From Gammaproteobacteria bacterium (GTDB taxonomy: Bacteria > Pseudomonadota > Gammaproteobacteria > Steroidobacterales > GCA-2729495), in contig JAJRXW010000123.1 in assembly GCA_024276095.1 (NCBI GenBank), positions 1 to 39,084 on the forward strand: DNA of 39,084 bases, read 5' to 3'. The translations under genes and the position numbers were made by a program. Shown piece after piece: positions 30,986-39,084 of the stretch (positions are counted from its first letter, which is position 1; each line of letters opens with the position of its first letter). The notes under the pieces are model-generated. The model saw nothing but the letters and a program-made list of their open reading frames with translations, did no database searches and was not told the DNA's origin.

Positions 30986-33668
30986 CGACCGCTCCCGTCA
31001 CACCTTCATCGAGGTCCCGGATACGCGTCAGCATCGTATATGGCCCCTCCGCCAGGGACCGGTTCCGGCGGTCGATTCTGAAGTCTCCTGCAACAAACTC
31101 CGTTGCCACGGTCTGCAAACAACGATGCCAGTAGTCAACCAGCGCAGGCCAGTCCGCCGGCCCGTTTGGAAACGCCTTTTGCACGGCCTTGATACCGGCA
31201 ACATCCAGGTCCTCTGCACCGACACCCAGGACCCGAATTCCACTGTCATTGATTTGCATGATCGCAACGCCCTGTGCCTCACTGGTCGTGGCATACAGGG
31301 GCAATTGCGGATCGGCCAGTCGTGGTCCGTTCCAGCCGGCCAGACTGAATTGCCCGGTCTTGTAGTCGAGAACCAGTTCTGCACCGTTGTTTAACCGATC
31401 GATTCGATCCAGGCGCAGGCGCAGCGTTAACGGACCGACGGTGACCTGGCAGGATTGTTCCCTGGCGATCACTTCGAACGGGGTACGCTCGCGCTCGTAT
31501 GCCAGCAGCTGTTCCAGCAGTGGCACCAGGCGCTCCCTTTCAAACTGCGCCAGCCTGGCGATAAATGGCTGACCCAGGGGAAGATAGCTTGCCAGCGTCT
31601 CTGCGATCACTTCCTCCAGCTGTTGCCTGCGCTGGCCCTCATCCATCTGCGCTATAGCGAGGGGACTGCCGGTCAGTCCGAAAAGCCGTTCCAGCGCCCG
31701 GTGGACTATCATTCCGCGGACCGCGGCATTGATGCCGATGGCCGGTACTTCGATTTCTTCAGCGCCGAGGCGCCACTGCACGAATGCCCGCGCCGGGCAT
31801 GCGGCCTGGTGCGCCAGCAGCGACGCGCCGCCACGGGCATGTTCGGCCCCGGTCAGTCCGGGGGCGGCATCCGCGGCAACGGGCAACAGTTCCAGCCGGC
31901 AACTGCCGCTCATACGCTCACGCCAGGGACCCGTCGTGCTGGCCGGCAGCAGTTTGCGATCCCGCGCAGGCAGGCGCTCGACCACCGGACTGGGATCGCG
32001 CTGCTCGTCTTCATGCCACTGTACCCAGCTGATCCGGGCTTCGGTTGCACCGGACAGTATGCCGGAGAGCCTCGCTATCGCCCTGCTGCGGGTGTCCTCC
32101 TCACAGGCATCCGGCATTCCGAGGCGCCTTTGCAGACCCAGTGGAATCAGGGGATCCGGCCGGGCGACCGGCGGCCAGGCATCGCTGGTCATGCCACACA
32201 CCCAGACCGCTTCGAACTGCTGACCGATGGCTTCCAGCATGCCCAGCACCTGAATGCCGCCATCAGGGCCCTCGGGCTGGAACAGTTGTTCGCGCGCCAT
32301 CCCGGTCAGAATATCGATGACCTGGCGCAGCGAGATGCTCCCCAGCACCTGGTCGCAAGCGGCGAAAGAAACCAGCAAGCGATGCCAGGCTTCGCTTGCC
32401 TGGTACTCGGTGCTGCTCAGTGGTGCGTCACCCGGCCAGCCGGCCGCCACCAGGAAATCGCCCACCCGGCTCACCCACTGGCCGGGAACCATTCGACCCG
32501 ATGTATCCTGATCGAGCGCCGCAGCCCGCTCCACGATGCCGGCAAAAACAGGCGCCCACTCATGAGCCCTGGCCGTGATCGTGGCCAGCTCGATCTCGGT
32601 GCCGATCCGGCGGCGCAGCCAGATATCCAGCCTGGCCCGACCGCTGCGTTCGTCGCTGCCACCACCAAGGTAACGGGACCGCAGCAATACACCCAGCTCA
32701 CGGTAATCCATTCGGCCAACTGCCAGCTTCAGCGCCAGCAACGCACCATGGACGAGCCCCGAGTCGTATAAAGGCCACCCGTAGGAAATATTGACCGGCG
32801 GAACAGCGCTCCTGGCGAAGGCCATGGGCGCGGCAAAAGCCAGCGGCGATTGCCAGCCCGGCTCGAGCACATTCAGAAACGTACGGCGGACCTGTGCTGC
32901 ACGCTGCGCAAGATCCGGAATCACCACTGCAACGGTGCCGTTGGCATCGTTTTCCAGCTGGTATCTTGCCCACCGTGCAGCAGCTTCCAGCTCCTGTTGC
33001 TCGTCGCTGAAAACCGTGGAGGTTGCGTGCTCTGGCGCCGCGATATCAACATCGTCATGGACAGGCAGGCACACCACCCGGCTGCCCGCCGCTTCAAACT
33101 GTTCCGCAAACTGCTGTCGTTGCAGCGGCCAGACATCGAAACCGGCAAACAGCAGTTCTGCCGGAGGCTTTAACAGCCCGGAGCGAAGATCATCACCGAG
33201 CAGTTCGGGCAGCAGCCCCAGGTCAGTCCAGCGCTGCGCCAGGCAATAGCGCCGGTAACGGCCGGCCCACAAAGCAAACTGCCGGCTGTCATGGCTGGTT
33301 GCGGCCTCTTGCAGGGTTTGCTCGCTTATCGCCCAGTCGCAACAGGATCGCCATGCGCGCTGAGCGAGCCGTGCGACACTCTGGCGGCTCAGAAAAGGAT
33401 CGCCCCGGGTCTGCTCGCGTATGACACGTTCCCAGGTGAAACGGGATTGCTGTTCATTGAGCAAGGCATTGCTGCCTGCCACGCCCCCTGCAAGCAGGGA
33501 TTCCCGCCACAGGCGATCCAGCCAGGCATTCCACGGCAGGATATCCGGCGTCGCCCAGGCGGTCAGCCCGCCGGCGGCCCGGGCAAGATTGAAGTCGCGA
33601 TGCAGATAACGCGCCAGCCGGTTGTTGGCGGTCACGACAGTAGCCCCACGGGTCAGCGCATCCCGCAT
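30969..33668 (-). CDS. AddB-like PD-(D/E)XK nuclease, probable DNA repair protein
   Basis: The protein has 899 residues from ATG 33668, which has AGAAG a few nt upstream; TTG 33698 would add ten residues. An inactivated helicase-like N-terminal part starts T-V-V-T-A-N-N-R-L-A-R-Y-L and lacks a Walker A motif. A RecB-type nuclease lies at the C-terminus with L-R-L-D-R-I-D-R-L, L-V-L-D-Y-K-T-G and Q-L-P-L-Y-A. A-C-P-A-R-A-F (about 650) resembles the first Cys of AddB-type iron-sulfur nucleases, but the later cysteines of that cluster are absent. It fits the family often annotated as 'probable DNA repair protein' (as I recall, TIGR03623) that travels with an AddA-like helicase. It is downstream of the aminotransferase after a 53-bp AT-rich gap. 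Confidence 0.87.
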   Translation of the reverse strand: MRDALTRGATVVTANNRLARYLHRDFNLARAAGGLTAWATPDILPWNAWLDRLWRESLLAGGVAGSNALLNEQQSRFTWERVIREQTRGDPFLSRQSVARLAQRAWRSCCDWAISEQTLQEAATSHDSRQFALWAGRYRRYCLAQRWTDLGLLPELLGDDLRSGLLKPPAELLFAGFDVWPLQRQQFAEQFEAAGSRVVCLPVHDDVDIAAPEHATSTVFSDEQQELEAAARWARYQLENDANGTVAVVIPDLAQRAAQVRRTFLNVLEPGWQSPLAFAAPMAFARSAVPPVNISYGWPLYDSGLVHGALLALKLAVGRMDYRELGVLLRSRYLGGGSDERSGRARLDIWLRRRIGTEIELATITARAHEWAPVFAGIVERAAALDQDTSGRMVPGQWVSRVGDFLVAAGWPGDAPLSSTEYQASEAWHRLLVSFAACDQVLGSISLRQVIDILTGMAREQLFQPEGPDGGIQVLGMLEAIGQQFEAVWVCGMTSDAWPPVARPDPLIPLGLQRRLGMPDACEEDTRSRAIARLSGILSGATEARISWVQWHEDEQRDPSPVVERLPARDRKLLPASTTGPWRERMSGSCRLELLPVAADAAPGLTGAEHARGGASLLAHQAACPARAFVQWRLGAEEIEVPAIGINAAVRGMIVHRALERLFGLTGSPLAIAQMDEGQRRQQLEEVIAETLASYLPLGQPFIARLAQFERERLVPLLEQLLAYERERTPFEVIAREQSCQVTVGPLTLRLRLDRIDRLNNGAELVLDYKTGQFSLAGWNGPRLADPQLPLYATTSEAQGVAIMQINDSGIRVLGVGAEDLDVAGIKAVQKAFPNGPADWPALVDYWHRCLQTVATEFVAGDFRIDRRNRSLAEGPYTMLTRIRDLDEGVTGAVDDTGS

Positions 33669-33721
33669 GAATTCTTCTGAATTATCTAGTTTATACAATG
33701 CATTACATATGATACTTGCAG

Positions 33722-34954
33722 TTAATTATCACTATGCTCAGACGCATAGGCGGTCAGGATTTCGTCAATACGCTGAAAGACATCCATCAGCATCCCGGCA
33801 TCCGGCAACAGTGTGATTCGAAACGAATCATTGTAACTGACATTGAAGCTGGTCCCGGGCGCCACCAGTACGTGCTTTTTCTCCAGCAGGTCGAGTGCAA
33901 ACTGCCGGTCGTCGAACTGCGGCAACAAATTCTGATCGACGCTCAAAAACGCATACATCGAACCCGACGGCGGCACCAGGCTCAGGTAACGGCTGGCGGC
34001 CACCGCATCCAGAATCGCCTGGCGCGATTCGTATAACCGGCCACCCGGTTCGACCAGCCCGCCGATACTCTGGAATCCGCCCAGTGCCGTTTGCACCGAC
34101 CATTGGCCCGGCACGTTGCTGCACAGGCGCAGCGACGCCAGCAGGTCCAGCGCATCGAGATAGGCCTGTGCCTGCTCCCGCTCACCGCTGAACACCACCC
34201 AGCCCACCCGGTAGCCACAGGCCCGGTAAACCTTGGACAAGCCGCTGTAGGTGGCACACAGCGTGTTATGTACCAGCTGCGCCACCGGTATGAAGCAGGC
34301 CTCGTCATAGGTCATCTGGTCATAGATTTCATCGCTGAGCACCATCAACTGGTGCTGCTCGGCAATGGCCACCATTGACTCCAGCGTCTTGCGGGAATAC
34401 ACCGCTCCGGTCGGGTTATTGGGGTTGATAATCACCAGCGCCCGGGTCCTGGGCGTTACCAGCGCCGCCAGTGCTTCCAGGTCCGGTTCAAAGCCGTTTT
34501 CCCGCGGGCAAGGGTAATGGACGGCCCTCCCCTGGTTCAGCGTGACGCCCGCCGTCCATAACGGGTAGTCCGGACTGGGCACCAGGACCTCATCGCCCGG
34601 ATCGAGCAAGGCACGCAGACTCAAATCGATGAGCTCGCTGACGCCGTTACCGATGAACACGTGCTCGGCCGAGACATCGCCGATACCCCGGTCCTGCTGC
34701 TGCATGACGACCGCCTCACGGGCCGGAAACACGCCTTTCTGGTGGCTGTAGGCTTCGCTCTGGCCCAGATTCTCGATCATTGCCAGTCTCATGGTCTCGG
34801 GAGTGCGAAAGCCGAAAACACCGGGATTGCCGATGTTAAGGGATATGATTTCGTAGCCCTGGCGCTCCAGTTCCAGGGCCCGGCCGGCCAGTTTGCCTCT
34901 GATCTCGTAGCGAACGCCCTGCAGCGCTGCGCTGGGTCTGAATGGATGCGTCAT
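33722..34954 (-). CDS. PLP-dependent aminotransferase, AlaA-like (glutamate-pyruvate type)
   Basis: The start at ATG 34954 gives 410 residues, the usual length; the open frame further upstream runs into the MFS gene and has no family features. It is a fold-type I class I/II aminotransferase: Y-E-I-I-S-L-N-I-G-N-P (about 34-44), I-G-N-G-V-S-E-L-I (about 101-109), S-P-D-Y-P-L-W, I-I-N-P-N-N-P-T-G-A, L-S-D-E-I-Y-D, and the PLP lysine Lys241 in Y-S-G-L-S-K-V-Y-R-A-C-G-Y-R. The G-L-S-K-x-Y-R-x-x-G-Y-R-x-G-W pattern and the N-terminal segment match AlaA, which makes alanine from pyruvate and glutamate. It is 37 nt downstream of the MFS gene. Confidence 0.92.
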   Translation of the reverse strand: MTHPFRPSAALQGVRYEIRGKLAGRALELERQGYEIISLNIGNPGVFGFRTPETMRLAMIENLGQSEAYSHQKGVFPAREAVVMQQQDRGIGDVSAEHVFIGNGVSELIDLSLRALLDPGDEVLVPSPDYPLWTAGVTLNQGRAVHYPCPRENGFEPDLEALAALVTPRTRALVIINPNNPTGAVYSRKTLESMVAIAEQHQLMVLSDEIYDQMTYDEACFIPVAQLVHNTLCATYSGLSKVYRACGYRVGWVVFSGEREQAQAYLDALDLLASLRLCSNVPGQWSVQTALGGFQSIGGLVEPGGRLYESRQAILDAVAASRYLSLVPPSGSMYAFLSVDQNLLPQFDDRQFALDLLEKKHVLVAPGTSFNVSYNDSFRITLLPDAGMLMDVFQRIDEILTAYASEHSDN

Positions 34955-34991
34955 GGTTCGTGTCCCGGAATATGGTGCTGAAAGCCTGCCG

Positions 34992-36239
34992 TCAGGCCCG
35001 GTATGCTGCCGGATCCGTATGCAGCCTGGTCGCCAGAAAAACAGCAAAACACACCAGGCCCGCGATTACCGCAAACGGAATCGTGTACGATTGAAAATTG
35101 TCGAACATCACGCCGGTCAGAAAAGGCCCCATCCCGCCGCCGAATGAATCCAGAATGGTGATGGTACCCAGGATCTTGCCCAGATCCTGAACACCGAACA
35201 GATCGCCCGCCAGCACCTGCAGCAGGGTGTACAGCCCGCCCCACCCCAGGCCAAACAGGGTCAGCGCCGGCCAGAAGGTAAACTCATTGGTACTGATCAG
35301 CATCACGGCACCCACCGCCATGATCGACAGGGTCACCAGCAGGACGGGTTTTGTGCCAAAACGATCCGAAAGAAAACCGCTCAGCACCTTGCCCAGCAGG
35401 CCCAGGCTGAACAGCACACCCAGACCGCTGGCGGCCATTTGAGCTTCGAATCCCTGCCCCCGCATATGCAAAAACAGATGCGCCATGATGGCCAGCACCG
35501 AATAGAAAGTAGTCATTGCGATCAGCGCCAGTATCCAGAATGCCGGTGTCCTGATCGCCTCGGAAAAGCTCATGCTGGTCACCGGCTGCACAGGCTGGGC
35601 GGAGGTGCCGCCCGGCCCTGCCATCGCTTCCGGCCCGGGATCCTGCGGTTTTTCCCGTATGACAAACAGCACCATTGGAATTAACAGCAGCGGCAATACG
35701 CTGCCGTATACAAATGCCGTTTGCCACCCGTATTCCGCAATCAGCCAGGTGTTCAGCTGGGGAATACTGGCATTTCCCAGGCTGCTGCCCGCGATGGCAA
35801 TTCCCATAGCCGTTCCCCGGTGCCGGACAAACCAGCGCGAAACGATGATGACATTGACCACCAGGCCTGCGCTGGCAATCGATGCCGCAAGGAGCACGTG
35901 AATGGCATAGATATCGCCAAACCCCGAGACCCGGGAATAGAGAAAGTTGCCCGTGGCCAGCAACAGCAGACCGCAAACCATCAGCGGCCGGACGCCGATA
36001 CGATCGGCAATGGCCCCGGCGATCGGCGCCATCAGCCCGCCGCCAATCAGGGTAATGGTGTCGCGAAACTTGAGTTGGCCGAGCAGGTTTTGCTCCCCCG
36101 TAGCCTCTTTGAGCACGCGCAACAGTTCTTCGTCGAATACCGTCAAACCGGCGAAAATCATGCCGTTGTTAACCCAGAGCATGATCATCGAGACCGCCAC
36201 GATGACCCAGCCGTAGTAGAATCCCGGTGTCCGATTCAA
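34992..36239 (-). CDS. Major facilitator superfamily transporter (OFA/monocarboxylate-like)
   Basis: The 415-residue integral membrane protein has about 12 hydrophobic segments and a central cytoplasmic loop at about 195-225. It starts at TTG 36239 with AAGGAG 8 nt upstream, a good ribosome site. The first segment, F-Y-Y-G-W-V-I-V-A-V, is typical of the oxalate/formate antiporter and monocarboxylate branch. A-G-A-I-A-D-R-I-G-V-R-P (about 74-85) and G-F-L-S-D-R-F-G-T-K-P are the two MFS loop signatures. The likely substrates are small carboxylates, but this is not decided by the sequence. It is divergent from the GST gene and leads the aminotransferase-addB-addA run. Confidence 0.9.
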   Translation of the reverse strand: MNRTPGFYYGWVIVAVSMIMLWVNNGMIFAGLTVFDEELLRVLKEATGEQNLLGQLKFRDTITLIGGGLMAPIAGAIADRIGVRPLMVCGLLLLATGNFLYSRVSGFGDIYAIHVLLAASIASAGLVVNVIIVSRWFVRHRGTAMGIAIAGSSLGNASIPQLNTWLIAEYGWQTAFVYGSVLPLLLIPMVLFVIREKPQDPGPEAMAGPGGTSAQPVQPVTSMSFSEAIRTPAFWILALIAMTTFYSVLAIMAHLFLHMRGQGFEAQMAASGLGVLFSLGLLGKVLSGFLSDRFGTKPVLLVTLSIMAVGAVMLISTNEFTFWPALTLFGLGWGGLYTLLQVLAGDLFGVQDLGKILGTITILDSFGGGMGPFLTGVMFDNFQSYTIPFAVIAGLVCFAVFLATRLHTDPAAYRA

Positions 36240-36306
36240 GAGAGTGGCTCCTTATTTTGACCCGCAAAAGGCGCCACGATACCCGATAAATGAGGAAACG
36301 AGAAAA

Positions 36307-36972
36307 ATGATTACCATTTATGGATCCATGGCATCGCCGTGGGCTGCGCGTGCGGTAATGGCAGCGAAGTACAAGGGACTGGCGTTCGATATGAAACTGC
36401 CCGACGGAGGTCTGAAGAGCGACGCCTACCTGGCATTGAACCCGATGGGAAAAATTCCCACGCTGGTTGACGGGGAGATCACGCTGCCCGAGTCCGACAT
36501 CATTTGCCAGTATCTCGAGGACCGCTACCCGGAGCCGGCCCTGTTGCCTGCAACGGCCACCGAGCGCAACCAGGTTCGCCTGCTCAGCCGTATTGTGGAC
36601 CTGTATGTCTGGCCGCCCGTGTCAGCCATGTTGCGGCAGATGCTCACCAAAAATACCGACGAAGCGAAGATCGAAGCGGCCATCGCCGAAGGCTGCCAGG
36701 CGATCGAGCACCTGGTGCATTTCATGGGTCCGGGCCCCTACGCCTGGAGTGAGAACCTGACGCTGGCCGACTGCGCCCTGCTGCCCACTTTCTTTTTCCT
36801 CGATGCCCCGCTGGAAAACATGAATGCGGTGCGAATCATCGACTCCACGCCAAGAACGGCTGACTGGTGGGCATATATCCGGCAGGATGCCTTTGGCGGC
36901 CCGATTGTCGAGGAGTGTGCCGTGGCACTGGAAGCTTTTCGCAAACGCTTCGCAAACAGGCAATCCGGCTAG
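36307..36972 (+). CDS. Glutathione S-transferase family protein
   Basis: The protein has 221 residues from ATG 36307; an upstream GTG or ATG-like start at 36244 adds a segment with no family match. The N-terminal thioredoxin fold has I-T-I-Y-G-S-M-A-S-P-W-A-A-R (Ser10 is the likely glutathione-activating residue), N-P-M-G-K-I-P-T-L-V-D-G and the glutathione-binding E-S-D-I-I-C-Q-Y-L. The C-terminal helical domain has L-T-L-A-D-C-A-L-L-P-T with the capping Asp. GAGG lies 11 nt upstream. Substrate is unknown. It is followed by the DUF885 gene after about 100 bp. Confidence 0.92.
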   Translation: MITIYGSMASPWAARAVMAAKYKGLAFDMKLPDGGLKSDAYLALNPMGKIPTLVDGEITLPESDIICQYLEDRYPEPALLPATATERNQVRLLSRIVDLYVWPPVSAMLRQMLTKNTDEAKIEAAIAEGCQAIEHLVHFMGPGPYAWSENLTLADCALLPTFFFLDAPLENMNAVRIIDSTPRTADWWAYIRQDAFGGPIVEECAVALEAFRKRFANRQSG

Positions 36973-37052
36973 ACAGCCTGTACCATATCGAAATACAGAA
37001 GATGCAGGAATGCGGATGATCTTCGATCCATTTCATGCCACGCCCGAACCCC

Positions 37053-37062
37053 GGGGGAGGAG
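37053..37062 (+). promoter_or_regulatory. Strong ribosome-binding site deciding the DUF885 start
   Basis: GGGGGAGGAG ends 7 nt before ATG 37070. The frame is open far upstream, but this site together with the lipoprotein signal immediately after the ATG fixes the start. Confidence 0.85.
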
Positions 37063-37069
37063 AAAGCAA

Positions 37070-38857
37070 ATGATCCACTTCAAGCGACTGGTTTTCGTCA
37101 TCGCGTTCGCCGTGATCGGCCTGTCAGCGTGTCAACCGGCACCGGAAAAAAACACCGTCAGCGAGTCGAAAAAAGCCAACGCGTTTTTTGCACGGGTATT
37201 CAATGAAGAAGTCGATCGCAGCCCCGAGTTCCAGACCCAGTTGGGCATCCATAAAGACTATGGCAAATGGGACGATATCTCCGATGCCAACGCAAAAAGG
37301 GAATTGGCGATTACCCAACAGGAACTCGCCAGACTGAAACAGCTGGTGGACTACGATCTGCTGGACAGTCAAACGAGAATCAGCTACGACCTGTTCGTCC
37401 GTAATTCGCAACGGCAGATAGATCAATTCGAATACCGGTTCCATAACTACCCGGTCAACCAGATGTTCGGGCGGCATTCGTTTATCCCCAGTTTCCTGAT
37501 CAACATGCATCAGATCTCCGATCAATCGGATGCCGAAGCTTACATCTCAAGACTTGAAGGGGTCGATGAACTCATCGATCAGCTGATCGTCAACCTGATT
37601 GCCCGCGAGGAAAAAGGGATCATTCCACCGACATTTGTTTTCGCGCACGTGATTCGCGACAGCGAAAACATCATCGGTGGCGACGTGCTGATCAGCGACT
37701 TCAGCGCCAAAGTCGAAGCCGTGGATGCAATCGATGCAGCAACCCGCGCTGACCTGCTGAACAGGGCACAACAGGCGATCGATGGCTCGGTGGTTCCCGC
37801 CTACCGGAATCTTGTCGACTATCTCAAAAAGCTTGAGGAAAAATCCACCACCGACGATGGCATCTGGAAATGGCCGGACGGTGAGGCCTATTACGCGATT
37901 GCGCTGAAAAACATGACGACCACCAACCTGAGCGCCGCGGAAATTCACGAGATCGGCCTGAGCGAAGTCAAACGCATCCATGGCGAAATACGCGCCCTGA
38001 TGGCGCAGATCGGATTCGACGGCGATTTACAGGACTTCTTCGAGTTCATGCGCACCGACCAGCAGTTTGTCTATCCCGATACCGAGGCAGGACGAGCCCG
38101 GTATCTTGCGGAAGCCACGCAGCTGATCGAAACGATGAAAGGGCAACTGGACAACCTGTTCCTGGTCAAGCCCAAGGCGGATATCGTCGTTAAAAGAGTT
38201 GAGCCCTTTCGCGAGCAGTCCGCCGGCACAGCTTTTTACCAACGGCCCGCACCGGATGGCAGCCGGCCGGGATATTACTATGCCAACCTCTATGACATGA
38301 GCAACATGCCGACTTACAAAATGGAAGCACTTGCATATCATGAAGGCATTCCCGGCCATCACATGCAAATTGCCATTGCGCAGGAATTACCCGGGATTCC
38401 CGATTTCCGCAAATACGGCAGCTATACCGCTTATATCGAAGGTTGGGCGCTGTATTCGGAATTATTGCCGAAAGAAATTGGCTTTTACACTGACCCCTAC
38501 TCCGATTTCGGCAGACTGTCGGCAGAACTCTGGCGCGCCTGCCGGCTGGTTGTCGATACCGGCATCCACTACAAGAAATGGACGCGACAACAGGGCATCG
38601 ATTTCTACGCTGCCAACACCGCCAACCCGCCCGGTGAGATTGTGAAAATGGTGGAACGGCATATCGTGATGCCCGGACAGGCAACGGCCTACAAGATCGG
38701 CATGCTCAAGATCCTCGAACTGCGCAGAATGGCCAGGGAAAAACTGGGCGACAAATTCGATATCAGGGCATTTCACGATGTCGTTATCACCAACGGGGCA
38801 GTCCCGCTGGACGTACTCGAGGAACTGGTCAACGAGTGGATAGACAGCGTGAACTGA
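37070..38857 (+). CDS. DUF885 lipoprotein with metallopeptidase-like HExxPGHH motif
   Basis: The 595-residue protein starts with a lipoprotein signal: basic H-F-K-R, a hydrophobic helix and the lipobox G-L-S-A-C with Cys21 as the lipidated residue. The next residue is Gln, favouring outer-membrane sorting (inference). The body matches DUF885 proteins, with I-S-Y-D-L-F near residue 105, Y-Y-A-N-L-Y-D-M, and the signature H-E-G-I-P-G-H-H at 424-431. A distant Glu in Y-I-E-G-W-A-L-Y-S-E-L could complete a zinc site. The family is annotated as predicted metal-dependent peptidases; substrates are not known. The preceding frame-open region from 36824 belongs to the GST gene. Confidence 0.9.
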   Translation: MIHFKRLVFVIAFAVIGLSACQPAPEKNTVSESKKANAFFARVFNEEVDRSPEFQTQLGIHKDYGKWDDISDANAKRELAITQQELARLKQLVDYDLLDSQTRISYDLFVRNSQRQIDQFEYRFHNYPVNQMFGRHSFIPSFLINMHQISDQSDAEAYISRLEGVDELIDQLIVNLIAREEKGIIPPTFVFAHVIRDSENIIGGDVLISDFSAKVEAVDAIDAATRADLLNRAQQAIDGSVVPAYRNLVDYLKKLEEKSTTDDGIWKWPDGEAYYAIALKNMTTTNLSAAEIHEIGLSEVKRIHGEIRALMAQIGFDGDLQDFFEFMRTDQQFVYPDTEAGRARYLAEATQLIETMKGQLDNLFLVKPKADIVVKRVEPFREQSAGTAFYQRPAPDGSRPGYYYANLYDMSNMPTYKMEALAYHEGIPGHHMQIAIAQELPGIPDFRKYGSYTAYIEGWALYSELLPKEIGFYTDPYSDFGRLSAELWRACRLVVDTGIHYKKWTRQQGIDFYAANTANPPGEIVKMVERHIVMPGQATAYKIGMLKILELRRMAREKLGDKFDIRAFHDVVITNGAVPLDVLEELVNEWIDSVN

Positions 38858-38880
38858 AACTCAGCGCGCACCGGTACCGT

Positions 38881-39084
38881 TCATTCGATCAGTTCCACCA
38901 GCTCATAGGCAGTTTGCATGTATCCTGCGACCTCGCCTCTGAGAAACAGGAAATCCTCGTCATTGGTGCACCAGACATCGTAGGGCGGATGCTCCTGGGG
39001 CAGTCCGGGCGATGAAACGAACCGGTAATGAAGCGCATCGAAGCTGCCTGCTTCGACTTCGATGCGTTCTTCGCCCACGTATTC
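38881..39084 (-). CDS. Hypothetical protein, 5' truncated by window end
   Basis: The frame is open to the right edge and ends at TGA 38881, giving the last 67 codons. The visible segment E-Y-V-G-E-E-R-I-E-V-E-A-G-S-F-D-A-L-H-Y-R-F resembles the pattern of DUF3108-like or 'AG-x-F-x-x-x-H' periplasmic proteins, in which a beta-strand with A-G-S-F is followed by H-Y-R-F. The match is by pattern only and the function is unknown. It is convergent with the DUF885 gene, 23 bp away. Confidence 0.6.
   Translation of the reverse strand, partial: EYVGEERIEVEAGSFDALHYRFVSSPGLPQEHPPYDVWCTNDEDFLFLRGEVAGYMQTAYELVELIE

Noticed and set aside
36824-37069. Upstream extension of the DUF885 frame
   Set aside because: It overlaps the GST gene; a strong ribosome site and lipoprotein signal at 37070 mark the true start.

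Overview
The window reads as a stretch of a GC-rich gammaproteobacterial chromosome. The basis is the order fabG-acpP-fabF-pabB-pabC-mltG-tmk-holB-pilZ, a type II secretion (T2SS) block gspGHIJKLMN, a rhombosortase, an AlaA-type aminotransferase and a PilZ of the type IV pilus kind. A free-living, possibly marine, lineage is an inference. I saw no rRNA, tRNA, CRISPR array, transposase, integrase or prophage gene. Coding density is very high, no gene-free stretch exceeds about 210 bases, and many junctions are 1-4 nt overlaps.

Layout. (1) 2-4204: the 3' part of an SLC13-type transporter with four TrkA-C-like repeats, then a tightly linked PNPOx-like/radical SAM pair, then a convergent outer-membrane-barrel-like protein. 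(2) 4352-6207: a two-gene minus-strand unit (KAS III-like synthase then SDR) ending in an intrinsic terminator. (3) 6310-13257: a small K+ channel-like protein; a minus-strand run of TIR-like protein, ferredoxin-NADP reductase-like flavoprotein and glycerophosphodiester phosphodiesterase; an EEP-family protein coupled to a beta-oxidation multienzyme; and a double cyclic-nucleotide-binding/rhodanese fusion. (4) 13313-21788, minus strand: rhombosortase, fatty-acid synthesis (fabG, acpP, fabF), p-aminobenzoate synthesis (pabB, pabC), mltG, tmk, holB and pilZ. (5) 21871-27596, plus strand: T2SS pseudopilins GspG-K and assembly proteins GspL-N, divergent from the rhombosortase. (6) 27566-36239, minus strand: MFS transporter, AlaA-like aminotransferase and an AddB/AddA-like nuclease-helicase pair. 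(7) 36307-39084: GST, a DUF885 lipoprotein with a metallopeptidase-like motif, and a truncated hypothetical gene.

How parts may work together. Rhombosortases are known to process GlyGly-CTERM proteins exported by T2SS, so region 21168-27596 looks like a joint secretion and surface-processing locus, although gspC-F and any substrate lie outside the window. The most striking non-coding element is a perfect 57-bp inverted repeat (54-bp spacer) filling the only real gap in the gsp operon, between gspG (the abundant major pseudopilin) and gspH (a minor one). It could set the G:H-K expression ratio, or be a REP/MITE-like insertion. Other points to revisit are gspM, which lacks any usual start codon in frame, a PabB with PIAGT in place of PIKGT, and the TIR-like protein 4 nt from a flavoprotein reductase.
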